Part shown: positions 35,783 to 50,188 of the stretch, piece after piece | Layout: every line of letters begins with the position of its first letter | Position numbering within the stretch: position 1 is the first letter of the stretch | Program-made: the position numbers and the translations under genes | The notes under the pieces: model-generated | Seen by the model: only the letters and a program-made list of their open reading frames with translations | Databases searched by the model: none | Told to the model about the DNA's origin: nothing | Source of the DNA: Moniliella sp. 'wahieum' | Taxonomy: Eukaryota; Basidiomycota; Moniliellomycetes; Moniliellales; Moniliellaceae | Length of the DNA stretch: 64,000 nucleotides | Direction: 5' to 3' | Assembly (NCBI GenBank): GCA_003971905.1 | Contig: RSEE01000037.1 | Span: 62,001 to 126,000, forward strand

Positions 35783-37087
35783 CTACTCTATCTGTGTCTG
35801 CTCCTGCACAAACTCACGGCCCCGCGTGCCCTCCGCCTGCTCTAGGGACAGGACGGAAACCAGCTTCGCGCCGGCCTGCGCCATCCAACCTATACCCAAG
35901 CCCCTGCCCTTCTTCTCTCGTGGACCAGTACCGTGGTTGTGAGTACCGGTCCCGCCTGCATATTTGGGTGCGCTCGCATCGTCTGCTGGTTCGGTTGGGC
36001 CGGACGAGTTCGTCTGGGCAACCCTCGCCGGCGACTGCACCTCGTACGACCGCCCCCCAACCGATCCGAACTTAACGTTGCACGCAGCTAGGTGGGACCT
36101 GCCCTGCCCCTTGGGCTCGAAACGCTTCGCTCCTATCCCGCCCCCTCATCGCTCGCCCGAAGACCCGATTTCGACATGTAACCCTCCCTTCTCCCACACA
36201 GCTTGGCAGTTGGGTAAGAGGTGCGGGGGATGCATACTAGGATTCCGATGAGCGCTCGAACCCCCCGTGTGCACAGCACGTGCACCAAGTATCACTCCAA
36301 GCACAAAAGGTGGTTGTTCAGGTGACCTTCGCGTGGCAAGCGCCGGTGGCCAGCGTTGCAGGTCGGTGGTGCGCGTCCGGTTTGGGTCACGCCCCAAGGG
36401 AGGACCGTAGGCGGACGATGCAACGGGCAGTGCGGGCGATACCAGAGAGGTGGGAAGGGTATCGGCGGATGCGGGCCGGGAATGGAATGCAAGAAGCTCG
36501 ATAAGAGGTTTGATCAGAAGGAGGACAAGATACAGGATAGCAAAAAGTGTTCTCCTGCCCCCTCGAGTTTCCGTACGGAGGCAGACGCGGTAGACGAAGA
36601 GCGAGAGCAACGCTCTCGTGGAGAGCAACTGGGCAATAAGAAGTGAAGAGAACAGCGAGTTGGTGGTAAGAAGGATGCTACGTCCAGTGCATGGATCAGC
36701 AATAAGGATTAGAGTCAGGGTCAGGGTCAAAGCCAGGACAAGGACAAGGAAGAACCCGGCCCAGGCTATGAACGATGAGGCAACGGATCCCAATCCGAGT
36801 CCACGTCCCAGTCGAAGGCCACCGAGTCTGCCTTGTCTCCTCGGACCCGAACTAAGAGCAGCAGGAGTCGATGAGAGATGAAGCTAGGCTCGCCAAGCTC
36901 GCGCCGGGGGGGAAGAGCCGACACGGGCCAAGGCCTCCTACTGGAGCTAGCTCCATCGACACGCGTGTGTTGCTGCTGTTCTCGTTCAGGCATCAGAACG
37001 GTCAGGTGCAGTCTCTGCTGTTGGTCTGTCTGGCTTCCAGGCTGACGATGCTGGCTGGGTGTATGTGCGTGATGGCATGCATTGCAT
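35783..37087 (-). CDS. Multi-pass membrane protein, unknown family
   Basis: A start at 37087 (MQCMPSRTYTQPASSAW) or 36993 (MPEREQQQHTRV) is possible; one missing base separates the two frames. After DWDVDSDWDPL and another shift near 36780, three hydrophobic segments follow. They are AGFFLVLVLALTLTLTLILI (36750-36690), SLLIAQLLSTRALLSLFVYR (36640-36580) and LFAILYLVLLLIKPLIELLA (36550-36490). The rest is a hydrophilic tail with Ser/Pro-rich text, then SPARVAQTNSSGPTEPADDA and REFVQEQTQIE before the stop at 35783. I do not recognise the family. The gene is divergent from CDC14, so the two probably share regulatory DNA. Confidence 0.45.
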
Positions 37088-37443
37088 TCCTCCCCCGTCC
37101 GCGGTGGACTTGGCCGTGGGGGTGGATGGGGATCAGATGGAGTGGGAGGGGGACGCGTCGAGCGGGTGAGTTGGTTGCGGACTAATCTCGATGACGCGTG
37201 CGGTGGCAGAAAACGTGAGCGGAACGCGGGGCACGGGGGCAGTGCTTTGGGGGGGCTAGAATTGTCGCCCAACCAGGCACGGGGACCGGCACGGGGCAGT
37301 GTGGATCCGCACGACCAGGCAGCGGCCGCACCAAAGTCCAGCCGGCGCTGCTCCCAGGCCATCCCCACCCGATCCACGCCGCCTGCGGCCCCCTCCGCCT
37401 CTCCACCACCTCCACCGCCCTCGTCTCCGCCACCCCCACCCCC

Positions 37444-40400
37444 ATGCGCAGCGCAGCGCCCCCCGCCGCTGCCCCCCCCCCCTGCCTGCCGGCGTCACCG
37501 CCACGCAGGTGCGCTCCGTCACCAGCGAGACCGTCATCATTGCGCCCGACGACTCGGACTGCCTCGACGACGGCGACGACGACCACGCACTTGGTGCCGA
37601 CGCCCCCCTCGGTCTCCCGCTCGGATGGCCTCTGTCCAGCACCAGCCATGCCCTCCCTGCTCCGCAGTCGCAGCAACCGAGCCTGTCCCAGTCCTTTGTC
37701 TGCCCGCAGCCCCACCGCCCCGCTCATCGAGGTCGCGCCCCGCCTCTACTTTGCCGTCTTCCACGAGCCCATGCCGCACCCCGACACGCTCAATTCCGGC
37801 CACGGTACCGCCGCCGCCGTGTTCCCCCCCGAGCCTCCCATGAGCGCTGGCGACCACATCCTCCGCTACTGGGCCGCCATCCACCCCGACGGCCTCCATC
37901 CCCAAGCAGGCGAGGTACAAGGCTGGGCGCCGAGCCAGCCACTGCCCCAAAGTTCCACTGGGTCACCACCGAATTGCCCTACACTGTTGGCGATCGGTCC
38001 ATCCCGTACGAGTACCTCCCGTTCTACGACGACTGGGGACCGTTCAACATGTCAATGCTCTTTCTGTTCTGTGACCATATGGCCTCACTCCTGCGTGTAC
38101 GTTCTACCCACCCCCGCCCCCCCACCCCATTCGTCTCCTTCCTGGCTGCGGATGCGTACTAACTCTCGTCGTTGTTACACAGGACCCGGCATTGAAAGAC
38201 CATGGAATTGTTCTCTACTCCAGTTCGGACCCGATCCGCAAGACCAACACGGCTGCCCTGGCTGCCCTCCGCAGCGTGCTCGTCCTGGGGCAATCGCCCT
38301 CGGATGCTTTTTACCCATTTGCCGCGATGGATTTCCAGCCGTGGCGTGACGCCGGCTATGTCGCGCAGACTTTTGCCTGACGCTGCAAGACGTGCTGTAC
38401 GGTGCGTGGCGGGCCCAACAGAATGGGCTGTTTGATCTGGCCCGCTTTGATTTGGACGAATACTTTTATTCCGAGCAACCGGCCAACGGAGATTGGAACT
38501 GGATCACTCCTTCCTTCATTGCGTTTGCCAGTCCCAACGACCCCGTGTATGTCAAGCGCCTGCGCGAGGGCCACGATATGGTCCTCACTCCGGACGATGA
38601 GCGCAAGAGCCAAGAATGGGACAGGCGCAAGACGCGCTGATCCATGATTTCGCCCAGCGAAAGGTCCAGCTGGTGGTGCGCCTCAACAATGCGCTGTACG
38701 ATAAGACCATATTCCAACAAGCGGGCATCGACCACGTCGACATGTACTTTGACGATGGCTCCAACCCACCGCGGAGATTCTCAAGGACTTTATCGACCGC
38801 GCCGACAAGGTGGTCGAGGCGGGAGGTGTGGTGGCTGTGCACTGCAAGGCCGGCTAGGCCGGACAGGTGTGCTGATTGGAGCGTATCTGGTGTGGAAGTA
38901 CGGCTTCAAGGCGTCCGAGGCGATTGCTGGATGCGCGTGCAACGGCCCGGATGTGTGGTAGGACCCCAGCAGCAGTTCCTCTACGAACAGTCGGACGAAT
39001 GGGTCAAGTGGGGCGAACAAGCGCGGGCAAGCAAGTTGGCCGAGACCAAGTTGGCCCACGAACGGCGCGAGATGGCCAAGACGCTTGCCCAGCTCAAAGC
39101 CCAGCTGACCGAGGCGCGCTCCCTCACCGCCCTGGCCACCAGCAGCAAACCCAAGAAAAGAAAATCGGGCGACCTCCCGCTGGGGCAGGAAAACCAACCG
39201 TTGGCCCCGCGGCCAGCCAAGGCCCAGACCGTTCATGCCGTTGGCTCAGCCGACGTGTTTGCTGCCCACCAGGGCCCCGCCTCCGTCAGTCACACCCCGG
39301 GTCCGGCGCGCCCGCATACGCCCATCGACGCCCCTCCACCGTGGCACGGGTCAAGCCCACGCCATGTGTCGGCCAGCCGCGCAAGAGCCCATCGCCCGTG
39401 CACAAGCGCTACGTCCACCATCTCTCCACGGGCCTTTCCCCCGCCGCGGTTCCGGCGGCAGCAACAGTTCCGCCTCGTCCGGGTCCAACCTGCTTCTCGC
39501 CGGCTCTGGGCCCGGCCACCGCCCCGACCCCATCCTCCGCACCCGCACGCCCAGCAATCCATTTTCCCAGCCCCGTCCTCCCTCGGCCTTGGGCGCAGGT
39601 GGCAACCCAAGCCCCGAGCGGCGGAGCAAGCCGGCGCTCCTCTTGGGCGAGAATTCCTCGTCAGACGAGAGCGATGGCAGTCACACCCCGTCCCACTTGC
39701 CTCCCCATGGGGACGATGTGGCCAACACGCCGACGCGGGTCAACTACTCGCCGTCGTCGGTGCTGAGCCGGAGCGGGTCTGCGCGGCCAGCTCCACTGCC
39801 GTTGGGCACGGGCGAATCGCCAGTGGCCAAAGTGGTAAATGGATTCCACCTGCTAGTCCTGTTCGAAGGCCGCCGCACGCGCCCCCCGCGCGCCCATGTC
39901 CCAGCCGGCGTGCTCGGCGACAGTTCTTACCCACAACATTCGTCTTACCCCAACCTTGCCGTCGGACGAAGCGGCCGGGCAAAGTCGCCTCTACCGGGCC
40001 AAGTCACCACCCCGACCAGAACTAACATTGCCCGTGCCTCGCCCACGGTCAAAGCACTGTATGGACTAAAAGACGCATCGACCCGTGATCCCCCCCTCGC
40101 CATCGCCACCGCCACCGGCACTTGGAGCCTCACAACGTTCCCCTGTCCGCACCCGCTCTCGCACCATGGCACTCAACCGCACCGCCGAGACCGCGAGCCT
40201 GTTTCCGTCCCACCGTGCCTGCTCGTACGGCGCGTACCACAGCCCAAGCTGTGCTGAGGCTCCCGTGACAACACGTACCTCGACCCGACCCGACCCGACC
40301 TACTCTTCCCGTCGTACCACGTCCGCTCTACCAGCTCTCCTCCACCGCTCCACTTCCACTTCTGCTTCTACATCCATCCATCTCGGCCGCACCCGCGCCC

Positions 40401-40492
40401 GCCACGCCGCGCCAAAGACGCCCCGACGGCAGGCTACGGTCGAGGCCGTGGTCTCTGTCCATCGCACCCCGCGTTCGGCACTCAACATTTAG
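37444..40492 (+). CDS. CDC14: CDC14-type dual-specificity phosphatase
   Basis: Mitotic-exit and cytokinesis phosphatase that removes CDK phosphates, acting in nucleus, nucleolus and spindle. The ATG at 37444 follows CCGCCACCCCCACCCCC. Domain A begins with VAPRLYFAVFHEPMPHP and continues to YEYLPFYDDWGPFNMSMLF. An intron at 38097-38182 (GTACGT donor, CTAAC branch) follows. Then come DHGIVLYSSSDPIRKTNTA, LTLQDVLYGAWRAQQ and DEYFYSEQPANGDWNWITP. Domain B has VVRLNNALYDKTIFQQAGI and DMYFDDGSNPP, then the catalytic loop. That loop reads VAVHCKAG followed by an in-frame TAG at 38855, and then GRTGVLIGAYLVWKYGF in the next frame. One missing C (GGCTAGG for GGCCTAGG) restores Cx5R. The Ser/Pro-rich tail runs to about 40492 in shifting frames. 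Confidence 0.92.
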
Positions 40493-42415
40493 CTTTCACT
40501 TTAGCTTTCCATCTTCCCTCATCCAATTTCCAATCCCTTTTCTTTTTCTTTTTTTGGGCTCGGCTCATTCCTCCTCTTCCCGCCCCTTTTCTTCCCTTTC
40601 CTTGTCTTCCCTCGCCCTGTCTGCTCTGCCTTTGGCTTCCCGTGCCCTGTCTTCTCTTGCCCTTCTGCCCTGCGCCCGTGCCCTTGGGCCGTCGCGGACG
40701 TTGTGGGTGTTCGGGACGTTGGGGACGTTGGAGACGTTGGGCTGTTGTGGGTGGTGAGGCGGTGAGGGGCAGTTGGGGCGGTGTTGGTTTGTTTGTTTGA
40801 TTTGTTGTTTTGCATACCCCCTCCCCTCTGCGCGTTCGGTGGACCGTATGTGGGTGCACGGGCACGAGAAGCGGGAGGGTGGTGTTTTTGTTTTCGAATG
40901 GGTGCGCCCGGCCACGGTCCTAAGGTTTGGTTTGGTCCGGCAACCAACTTGATATGCGACAGGCGCCCGCTGGGGATAGGGATTACCCAGGAGTACGATC
41001 ACTTTCTGGTGTCCTTCCGGCTTGGCTGTCCTGGCTGCTTGCTGTCCTGGCGTCAAGTTCTGGCTCCACTGTCCTCCGGACCTTAACCTTACTGTGGCCG
41101 CACCCGGTCTTTTTCCCTGTCCTGTTCTGATCCCTAGTCTGTTTCCCTCCCTCCCATTGACTCTTGCATGATCCATGTGTCTCAGATCTTTTGCCCGCAC
41201 ATTTGCATGGTACCTATAGGAACGCGAGGGCAGTCTTAGTTAGTTGTGAATAGATCTTTCCTATCATCCTTTCTATACGCCAACACCCTCACCAATCCCA
41301 ACGACAGGAGCACGCGCGCCAGCAGCGGCTCGTCTTTAGTCTAGTCAGTAGCATATAGTATGCTCGCAGCTTCAAGCTCGTGGCTCCCCCTGGGTCGGGG
41401 GTCGTGGGGTCTTAGGTCCTGCACCATCAGCCAGGGTGGAGCACCCCACCCGGAAAGGAGGCCTACCAGAAATGGTGACCCCCCCCCCGACCTTCGCACA
41501 GCCGCACCAGTCCCCGTCGATCACAGGGATCAGGGCTATCGGGCCACCTTCGCGAGCAATTAGCAATTATAAGGCACGGGCAATGCGAGGCATAGGTTTC
41601 GAGGATCGGTGGTGTAGATTGATATAACAAGCTATTGCGTTTCGAAGCCTACTGTTGAGAGAAGAGTCGTGGGGAACCACCGCTGCTGTAGTATATATGG
41701 AAGAATTAAAGTGCCATAGCCGGGTTTGGGTATTAGACAACGTAACACTGTAGTAGGAGTAGTACTATATAGCTACTGCACTGCACTGATATATCTCACC
41801 ATTCCCCGAAGAGTTCCGCAGACAAGGTCAAAGGTTGAGGTCTCGCTTGTAGTACGGGATTAGAAGGGCGACGAAACGGGTGTGGTCTCCTCCTGCCAAA
41901 CACACCCCTGTACTAGCTACATTATCACACTATCGAGTCCCGTTCGTGGCGTACATTGCACCCTTACGCAGACTGTGTGTGCGGTTGGAGTGCCGGCTGT
42001 GTCGGTGGATGCTGCAACTGTGGCGTAGGAAGAAGAAGGGAAGGGGACCTACCGTCCTCTACACCGCCAGGTCAAAAAGCAAAAGAAAGGGATATATATA
42101 CTCTAGTAGAGAAGAGACAGTAGGGGGGAAGCACCAAACAACAAGAAAGCGGTACGAAGAAGAGTGGGTAGTGGGTATGGCAGTCATTGTCAAGAAAGAT
42201 CGTTGGCCTCTCAGAGAGGAGTGAGAGGTGTAGGCGTATGAGAGAAAAAGATGAACACGGTGAAAAAGGTAAAAAGGATGAAAAAAGGTGGTGTGGGAGC
42301 GTGGGTATGTGTCCGGTATAGTGGCAAGGGAAGAAAAAGTGAGTAGAAAAGACCGTGTGGTCCCTGTATAGGATGGACTAAGGTGCGGGAAAAAAGAAGG
42401 AAAGAGGAAAGCATC
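40493..42415. other. Intergenic region, partly AT-richer
   Basis: No gene is supported. A T/C-rich stretch lies at 40500-40700, with GACGTTGG repeats at 40695-40740. From 41200 to 42250 the composition is notably more AT-rich, with purine tracts (GAAGAAGGG, GAAAAAG). This could be the shared 3' flank of two convergent genes plus spacer. Confidence 0.5.
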
Positions 42416-43690
42416 TCAAGCGGGACGGGAGAGGATGTTTGCTCTGCCGCGCGGACGTTGGCCCCTCTTGCGCTCGACGCGATGGGTGCGCACGTGCTGC
42501 TTGAGATTATCGTGGCGGCTAAAATACCGTCCGCAGCCGGCATGCGGGCAGAGATGGGCTGGTACACCAAACCGACACACATGTCAGAATCTAGCTTTGC
42601 TTCTCTGTGCTCCTATTCTGTTTCTTCTGCACAACATGGACGTTTGGTAGAGAAGGAGCGCGTGGGGTAGGGGGGGGGGGGGGGGGGTACGTACGCTTCA
42701 GGTGCATGTGGACCGAGCGGACATGACGTTTAACGTGCTCTGAACGGTTAAAGCTCTTGCCACATTCTTTGACAAGGCAGACATAAGTTTTGCCGGTATA
42801 GCCTACCCAGGGGGTCGTTGCATTCGCCGTCTCGCTCAGTTGCCGACGGACAATGGGCTTGCGCATACGGCCTTGGTGACGGAACGGTTCGGGCATGACA
42901 GGGTCCCCGAGCAGGCTCCACATCGCTGCCGCACTGCCCATGGAGCGCGAGCTGGAGGAAGAAGCGTACGAGGTGTGCGGGGTGCGGGTCGATGTTCTGG
43001 GCCCCGAATCATCGGCCTCATCGGCCCCACCGGCTCCATCGGCTTCGGTGCGGGCGGAAGACTGGTGGAGGGAAGGGAGGCTGCGCTGGCCACGCTGGAC
43101 CGGGCCGCACAGGCGGTGGGAGAAGCAGACGAGTCGGATGCTTCCGAGTCGAGGGAGGACGTGCTGGGTGGGGCGGGGGGGAAGGAGCAAGCGGGAGCAG
43201 ATGCTCGGGCGCAATGGCAGAGGAGGAGCACGAGGCTGCAGACGGTGCCAAGAGGGCAGTGCTGCCTGCCACCATAAGAGATGGCCAGGTGGCAGGCGAT
43301 AACCCCTCTTGCTCCTCGCCGTGCTGCAGCATGGACCAGGTAGGGGCGCCAGCAAGCGGCGCGGGAAGCAAGGCGTCCCAGGCTGCTGCAGGCTGGGGCG
43401 GAGTGGGGAGGCGGATGAAGTCGTCCCATCGCTGAAGAGGCAGGGAAGGCCGGATGCGGCGGCCATCATGCCGGACGGCAGCGCGAGGGAAGAGGGCAGC
43501 GGATGGTGAGGCCAGGGCCACAGGGCTGGAAGGGTGTTGGGGGGCACCTCGGGGAGCAAGCTGTGCTCGGTGGCAGGCGCGAGGGCTGGTGTGTGGAGGA
43601 GGGGGCGCGGCCTTCCTGTGCGTCTCCGTCGGTGTCGCCAGTGCGGGTGGGGGCGGGAGACGAAGAATGGGATGGGGGTTCGGCAGGCAT
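42416..43690 (-). CDS. Msn2/4-like C2H2 zinc-finger transcription factor
   Basis: Putative stress-type transcription factor with two C-terminal C2H2 fingers split by an intron. The start at 43690 (MPAEPPSHSSSPAPTRTGDT) is the best ATG but not proven. The body is Ser/Pro/Ala-rich with several frame changes. Exon 1 ends with TYVCLVKECGKSFNRSEHVK, then RHVRSVHMHLK. A 136-base intron (42559-42694, GTACGT donor, TACCAG acceptor, containing an 18-G run) completes a Pro codon. Exon 2 (42416-42558) reads HLCPHAGCGRYFSRHDNLKQ, then HVRTHRVERKRGQRPRG, and stops at 42416. The pairing of FxRSEHxKRHxRSxH with a following CGRxFSRxDNLxQHxRTH finger is the Msn2/4 arrangement. Binding to a CCCCT-type element is an inference. 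Confidence 0.75.
42670..42687. repeat. Poly-G tract inside the zinc-finger intron
   Basis: About 18 uninterrupted G (C on the coding strand) starting just after the splice donor. Confidence 0.9.
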
Positions 43691-44467
43691 GATGGTGGCG
43701 GATGGAGGTGCTGGAGGAAGGGCAGAGGAGGGCAGAGGAGGGCAGAGGAGGGGCAGATGGGGGATCCGTAGCGGCAGATACCAGCAGGGGGTACTTTAGC
43801 AGCCGCTGTGCTGGTGCCGAGTGGAGCAGCGCCTGCTGCGCCCTGGCTGCGCCCGCATCCCGCACGGCGGCAGTGTCCACCCAACCCTAGCCCCCGCCGG
43901 CTGCCCTGTTTTGCAACATTGCAGCCCCCGGTGGCGAGTGTTCGTCGTTCGTCTTCCCCCTTGCCTCCGCTCCGCGCTGGAGACGGAGGATTGCCGTAGT
44001 AACCCTCGGTGGATCCAATCCAACTGGGTGCTGCTTGTATTGCTGCGTGTAGGTCCAGCCCACCCACCGCCGCTCCATCTCATTCTACTCCGGTCGAGCA
44101 ACGCGGACGAAGACATCCTGAAAGGAAGGCGGGATGGCCGCCATCCCAGATGCCCCTGAGTGCTCGCTCGGATGGGTGGAGCGGCGAGCGACTCCGTCCA
44201 TCCTTCCCTCTTCAGTACCTGGAGTGGGGTTGGTGCGTCGACGAATGCATGGATGGATTGAATATTGAATGGAAGGCGACCGGTGATCACCCGCCGTGCC
44301 GCTCTCACGCGGATCGGTGCAAGCAATGCGGTGGGGCCACGCCCGAGCGCTGGGGTGCCCGAAGCCCGAGGCCCGATTCACGGAGCCAGCGTCCATGGCT
44401 AGTGGGCGTAAATATCACCTCCATCCCACCTCCATCCCTCCCTTCCCACCGCCATCTCTCCTCCGCC
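43691..44467. promoter_or_regulatory. Divergent intergenic region between zinc-finger and TMEM135-like genes
   Basis: No gene is supported in 777 bases. GGCAGAGGAGG repeats lie at 43719-43755. The right end is CCACCTCCATCCC repeats leading into CTCTCCTCCGCC directly before the ATG at 44468. Confidence 0.5.
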
Positions 44468-46634
44468 ATGCCCGCCGCCCCCCCCCACCGCCGCCGCTTC
44501 GTGGCCCCCATGACGCCCTCCCCCCCCCCCGAGCACGAGCACGACGACGCCCCCAGCGACGACGCCCACCACAGCGACAGCGACTCTTCTGACGACGACC
44601 AGGCCCGCTGGCTCGCCTACCAGAGCGGCCCGCCCACCCCCGGCCTCGCCGACACGGCCAGCAGTCTCCGCCCTCCCTCTCCTTCGCCACCCTCCAGCAA
44701 CTCGCACGCGATGCCCGCTCGCCCATCCCCCGTCCAAGCACACCGCCTCCACCTCCACCGCCCACACGCCAAATCCCCCCGCCCTCCCCAATCCCCACGG
44801 GCAGCCTCCGTCCCTGTCCCAAGTTCAGCTTCCGTCCCAGTCGCAGCCCCAAATCCAACCTGCCGCCGCAGGCGCAGGCGCAGGCGCAGCCGTCCCCGCC
44901 ACCACCCCAGCACCCCCCCAGGTCTGCCTCCCAGCACACGTGCTCTCGTCCGTGGTGCCGCGCGTGGCCTCAGTCTCCGTCTCAAGCCCAAGCTCTGGCG
45001 TCCGTCCAATGAGCCGGCCCGAGCCTGGTGATTGGAACGTCTCGTGGTCCATGTCCTGCGCGGTGGCTTGCGCGCATGGCTCGTGAGCTTTGGCATGCGC
45101 GGTACCATCTTTGCCCTCTTTGCCCTGATCCGCACCTTGCGCACCCGTCCGTCGTTGCTCAAGTTGGCCACTGTCGGGCGCGTGTATGGCGATCGTGCCA
45201 ATGTACGCTTTGCGAGTATGATGGGCGCCTGGGCTCTGCTCTACAAGACTGTGTTAATGCTTTGCGTCTGCTCACCGCCCACCGCAACAACGCTCTCGCT
45301 CCCCTCTCGCCCTCGCTCCGCGCCGTGTCCGACGCAAGTCAGAGCGCCAGCGAGCCCGAACCGTCCCGCTCTGGCTCTGGCTCTGGTTCTGGCGCTGCGC
45401 GCTCCCAGCCCCGGCCTCGGCATCGCCCTCGGCATCGGCCCAAGCATCTCCGTGACCCCCGCAGTCGCGTGTGCACGCCTACCTGCCGGCGCGGTGAGTG
45501 CGCTGGCGGTGCTGGGGAGTCAGGGGATGCGCATCTCGCTTGCCCAGCAGCTGTTTGTGCGTGGCATGGAAGGCACGTACAATGTCGCTGCCTCCCAGGG
45601 ATTGTGCATCCCCCCATGGCGCAGTACTGGTGTTTGGCCTGGCTTGTGGACAGATCATGTGGGCATATCAATGCACCGGAAACCTTGCCGCGCGGCTACC
45701 ACCAGTCCTGGATCACCAAGGCATCCCATGCCCCGCCCCCGGCCACCCGGCTCAACGCGATATCGCTGCGATCGGCGTGCCGAAACTGGATGGCATTCTC
45801 TCCTTTTCCCTGACGGCAAGTTGCCCGCCAAGTGGATGGCGTCTTCCCGGCCGTGGCGCCCAATAAAGACCACTTGGTCGGTGTCTCGCCAGGCAACGTA
45901 CGCAACATTAGCTCCATGTCGACCAAACCCGCGCGTTTCATCGCGCCGTCGCACTGAAAACTGTCTGCCGCCGCGGGCGCGGGGGACGCGCCGCCCGGAC
46001 CCGACCCGGCTAGCCTCACTTTTGACCATATCCCCTGCGTGTACATGCACCCCGACACGGAGAATCACCTGATGGTCCCGCTACTTCGGACCTACCGTGT
46101 CACACGCTGGATCTTGCCCATCTACCTCGCGCTGTACTTTGTGCCGGCGCTGTTTTTGCGTACGAAATCGTTCCTGCGAGCGCCGGGGGGAGCGTGGTAC
46201 GGTCGCTTTTGGGCTCGGTCCGTTCGTCCTTATTTTTGGGCGTGTTTGTCTCGCTGTTCCAAAGCTCGTTTTGCGATGCATCAATTACAGGATCTACTTT
46301 CGCGTCCCGCTTTCGCCCGCTTCACACCGCTGTGGCTCCGTCGCACACTCGGCTCACCCCACCTCAGCTGGTTCGCAGGATTCTTGACTTGCCTCTCACT
46401 TTTCGTTGACGATGCGCGTCGACGAGCCGAGTTGGCCGCGTACGTCCTCCCCAAGGGCCTCGAATCCGCTTGGTCCGTCCTCCGGAAACGCGCTTACCTC
46501 CCGTCGTTCCCGGTGGCGACTTGCTCTTGACCGCTATTGGTATGAGCTTGGTCATGGGCACCTACACGCGCGACCCAGATCAACTCTCCGGCTTGACACG
46601 CAAAATTGTTTACCAGTTTATCGGCCGTAACTAG
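44468..46634 (+). CDS. TMEM135-like membrane protein
   Basis: Fungal member of the TMEM135 / Tim17-related peroxisomal-mitochondrial membrane protein group. The ATG at 44468 (MPAAPPHRRRFVAPMTPSPP) follows a CATCTCTCCTCCGCC leader. An acidic/Ser stretch (HHSDSDSSDDDQARWLAYQS) and a Pro-rich linker come first. The conserved part starts at LRGGLRAWLVSFGMRGTIFA (about 45055), then ASMMGAWALLYKTVL, GAVLVFGLACGQIMWAY and ETLPRGYHQSWITKASHAPP. The last matches the family PxxYxxWI motif. The C-terminal block has HPDTENHLMVPLLRTYRVTR and ends VMGTYTRDPDQLSGLTRKIVYQFIGRN at 46634. At least six single-base frame changes are needed. Exact residue joins are inferred. Confidence 0.72.
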
Positions 46635-46661
46635 GAACTAGGAACTAACCCACCTACTCGA

Positions 46662-46718
46662 CTGCTCTGCTCTGCTCTGCTCTGCACTGCACTGTACTGC
46701 ACTGCACTGCACTGCACT
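46662..46718. repeat. CTCTG to CACTG pentamer array
   Basis: Four TGCTC-type pentamers grade into seven CACTG-type pentamers. Confidence 0.9.
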
Positions 46719-46808
46719 GGGATTGAATACACCAGACTGGGCTGGACTGGACTGCGCCTGAGCTTTGAGCTTTGAGCTTTGAGTTTTCTCTCCTGCTACG
46801 GATGGATG

Positions 46809-46827
46809 CCCCCCCCCCCCCCCCCCC
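46809..46827. repeat. Poly-C tract, about 19 bases
   Basis: An uninterrupted C run after GATGGATG. Confidence 0.9.
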
Positions 46828-47344
46828 TAACCCACCCCCTTGGCCGTGCCGTGCCCTACCTATCCCATCCCGCTGTCCCCCGTCCCATCGGAGGCTGCCC
46901 AGCCTCATCTCGTCCGTCCCATCTCCCCACCAGCAAGGCGAATCGGACGCGGCCGTCCGTCTCTTTTCCCTCTTTTCCCTCCGGTCTCTTTCTTCCTTTC
47001 TTCTTTCTTTTCTTTCTTCTTCTTGCTTGCTTCCCCCCATACCGCACCGTACTGTTCCTTCACCGTTCAATCCATATCGTCCCTCCCCCTTTTTTGCCCT
47101 TGTCCTCGCCTTTGCCCTCGGTCTTGCTATCGTCCTCCCTCGCCCCCACCCTCGGTCTTGCCCTTGCTACCGCTCTTACCCTGCGCACGTTGGTTGGAAC
47201 CAAGAGAACGGGCGCTCTCAATCCACCTCTCTCACCTCGTGGGCTGCCCCTTCCGTGCTTCCTGCAAGGCTCGTCATCGGCGTCCAATGGTGTAACGGTG
47301 TAACGGTCCCCAGGTATCAGGTATCATTCGACAGGGGTAGCCTA

Positions 47345-47402
47345 GAAGCTTCGTAGCTTCGTAGCTTAGTAGCTTAGTAGCTTAGTCCGTAGCCTAGTAG
47401 CC
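47345..47402. repeat. GTAGCTTA / GTAGCTTC octamer array
   Basis: Six to seven GTAGCTT-containing octamers, the last copies degenerate (GTAGCCTA). Confidence 0.85.
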
Positions 47403-47786
47403 CCCTACTCCATCTGATCGTCCGAACCTAACCCCTACTCTATCCCATCTAATCCAATACGCGCCCTAACGTCCACCCCCCCAACCCACTGCACCGCACT
47501 GAGACTCAATACGCAAGTAGGTCCAGCATGGCCGCATTCCATTCCATTCCAAGCTGTGCCACCGGCATCGCCTCGCACTCGCACTCGCACGCGCACGTAC
47601 ACGCAACACTACATTGCAGACAATCTGTACTCTGTACTCGCCGGGCTACGGGCTACGGTCATTGAACGAGCAAAGGGAAGAAGACGCGACGACGAAACAA
47701 GGCAAGAAACATAGAGAGGGTACGTTAAATTTAACAAAGGGACCGGGGACACAGTGTGCTGCGCGCTATCACCCTCGGCCTCGGAC

Positions 47787-47816
47787 ATGCAATGCAATGC
47801 AATGCTATGCAATGCA
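47787..47816. repeat. ATGCA pentamer repeat
   Basis: Five to six copies of ATGCA, one as ATGCT, just downstream of the isomerase stop. Confidence 0.85.
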
Positions 47817-47876
47817 ACGTACGGACGTAAGGTATGGGTACGGTTGGTTACTTTTACGTGTACAGTACGTGTACAT

Positions 47877-50188
<2,312 letters not shown>

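Larger units (their letters stand above)
46635..47876. other. Intergenic region with dense short tandem repeats
   Basis: No gene is supported. Contents are CTCTG/CACTG pentamers (46662-46718), GAGCTTT repeats (46757-46784) and a C run of about 19 (46809-46827). T/C-rich sequence fills 46840-47130. GTAGCTTA/GTAGCTTC repeats lie at 47345-47400 and ATGCA repeats at 47787-47816. Confidence 0.55.

Noticed and set aside
36707..36760. Telomere-like GGGTCAGGGTCA array
   Set aside because: It is an interior short repeat that encodes the first membrane helix of the minus-strand gene. The unit is not a telomere motif array and it is not at an end.
41360..42224. Several 60-110-codon frames in the AT-richer region
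   Set aside because: Composition is non-coding, there are no motifs, and the frames are short and mutually overlapping.
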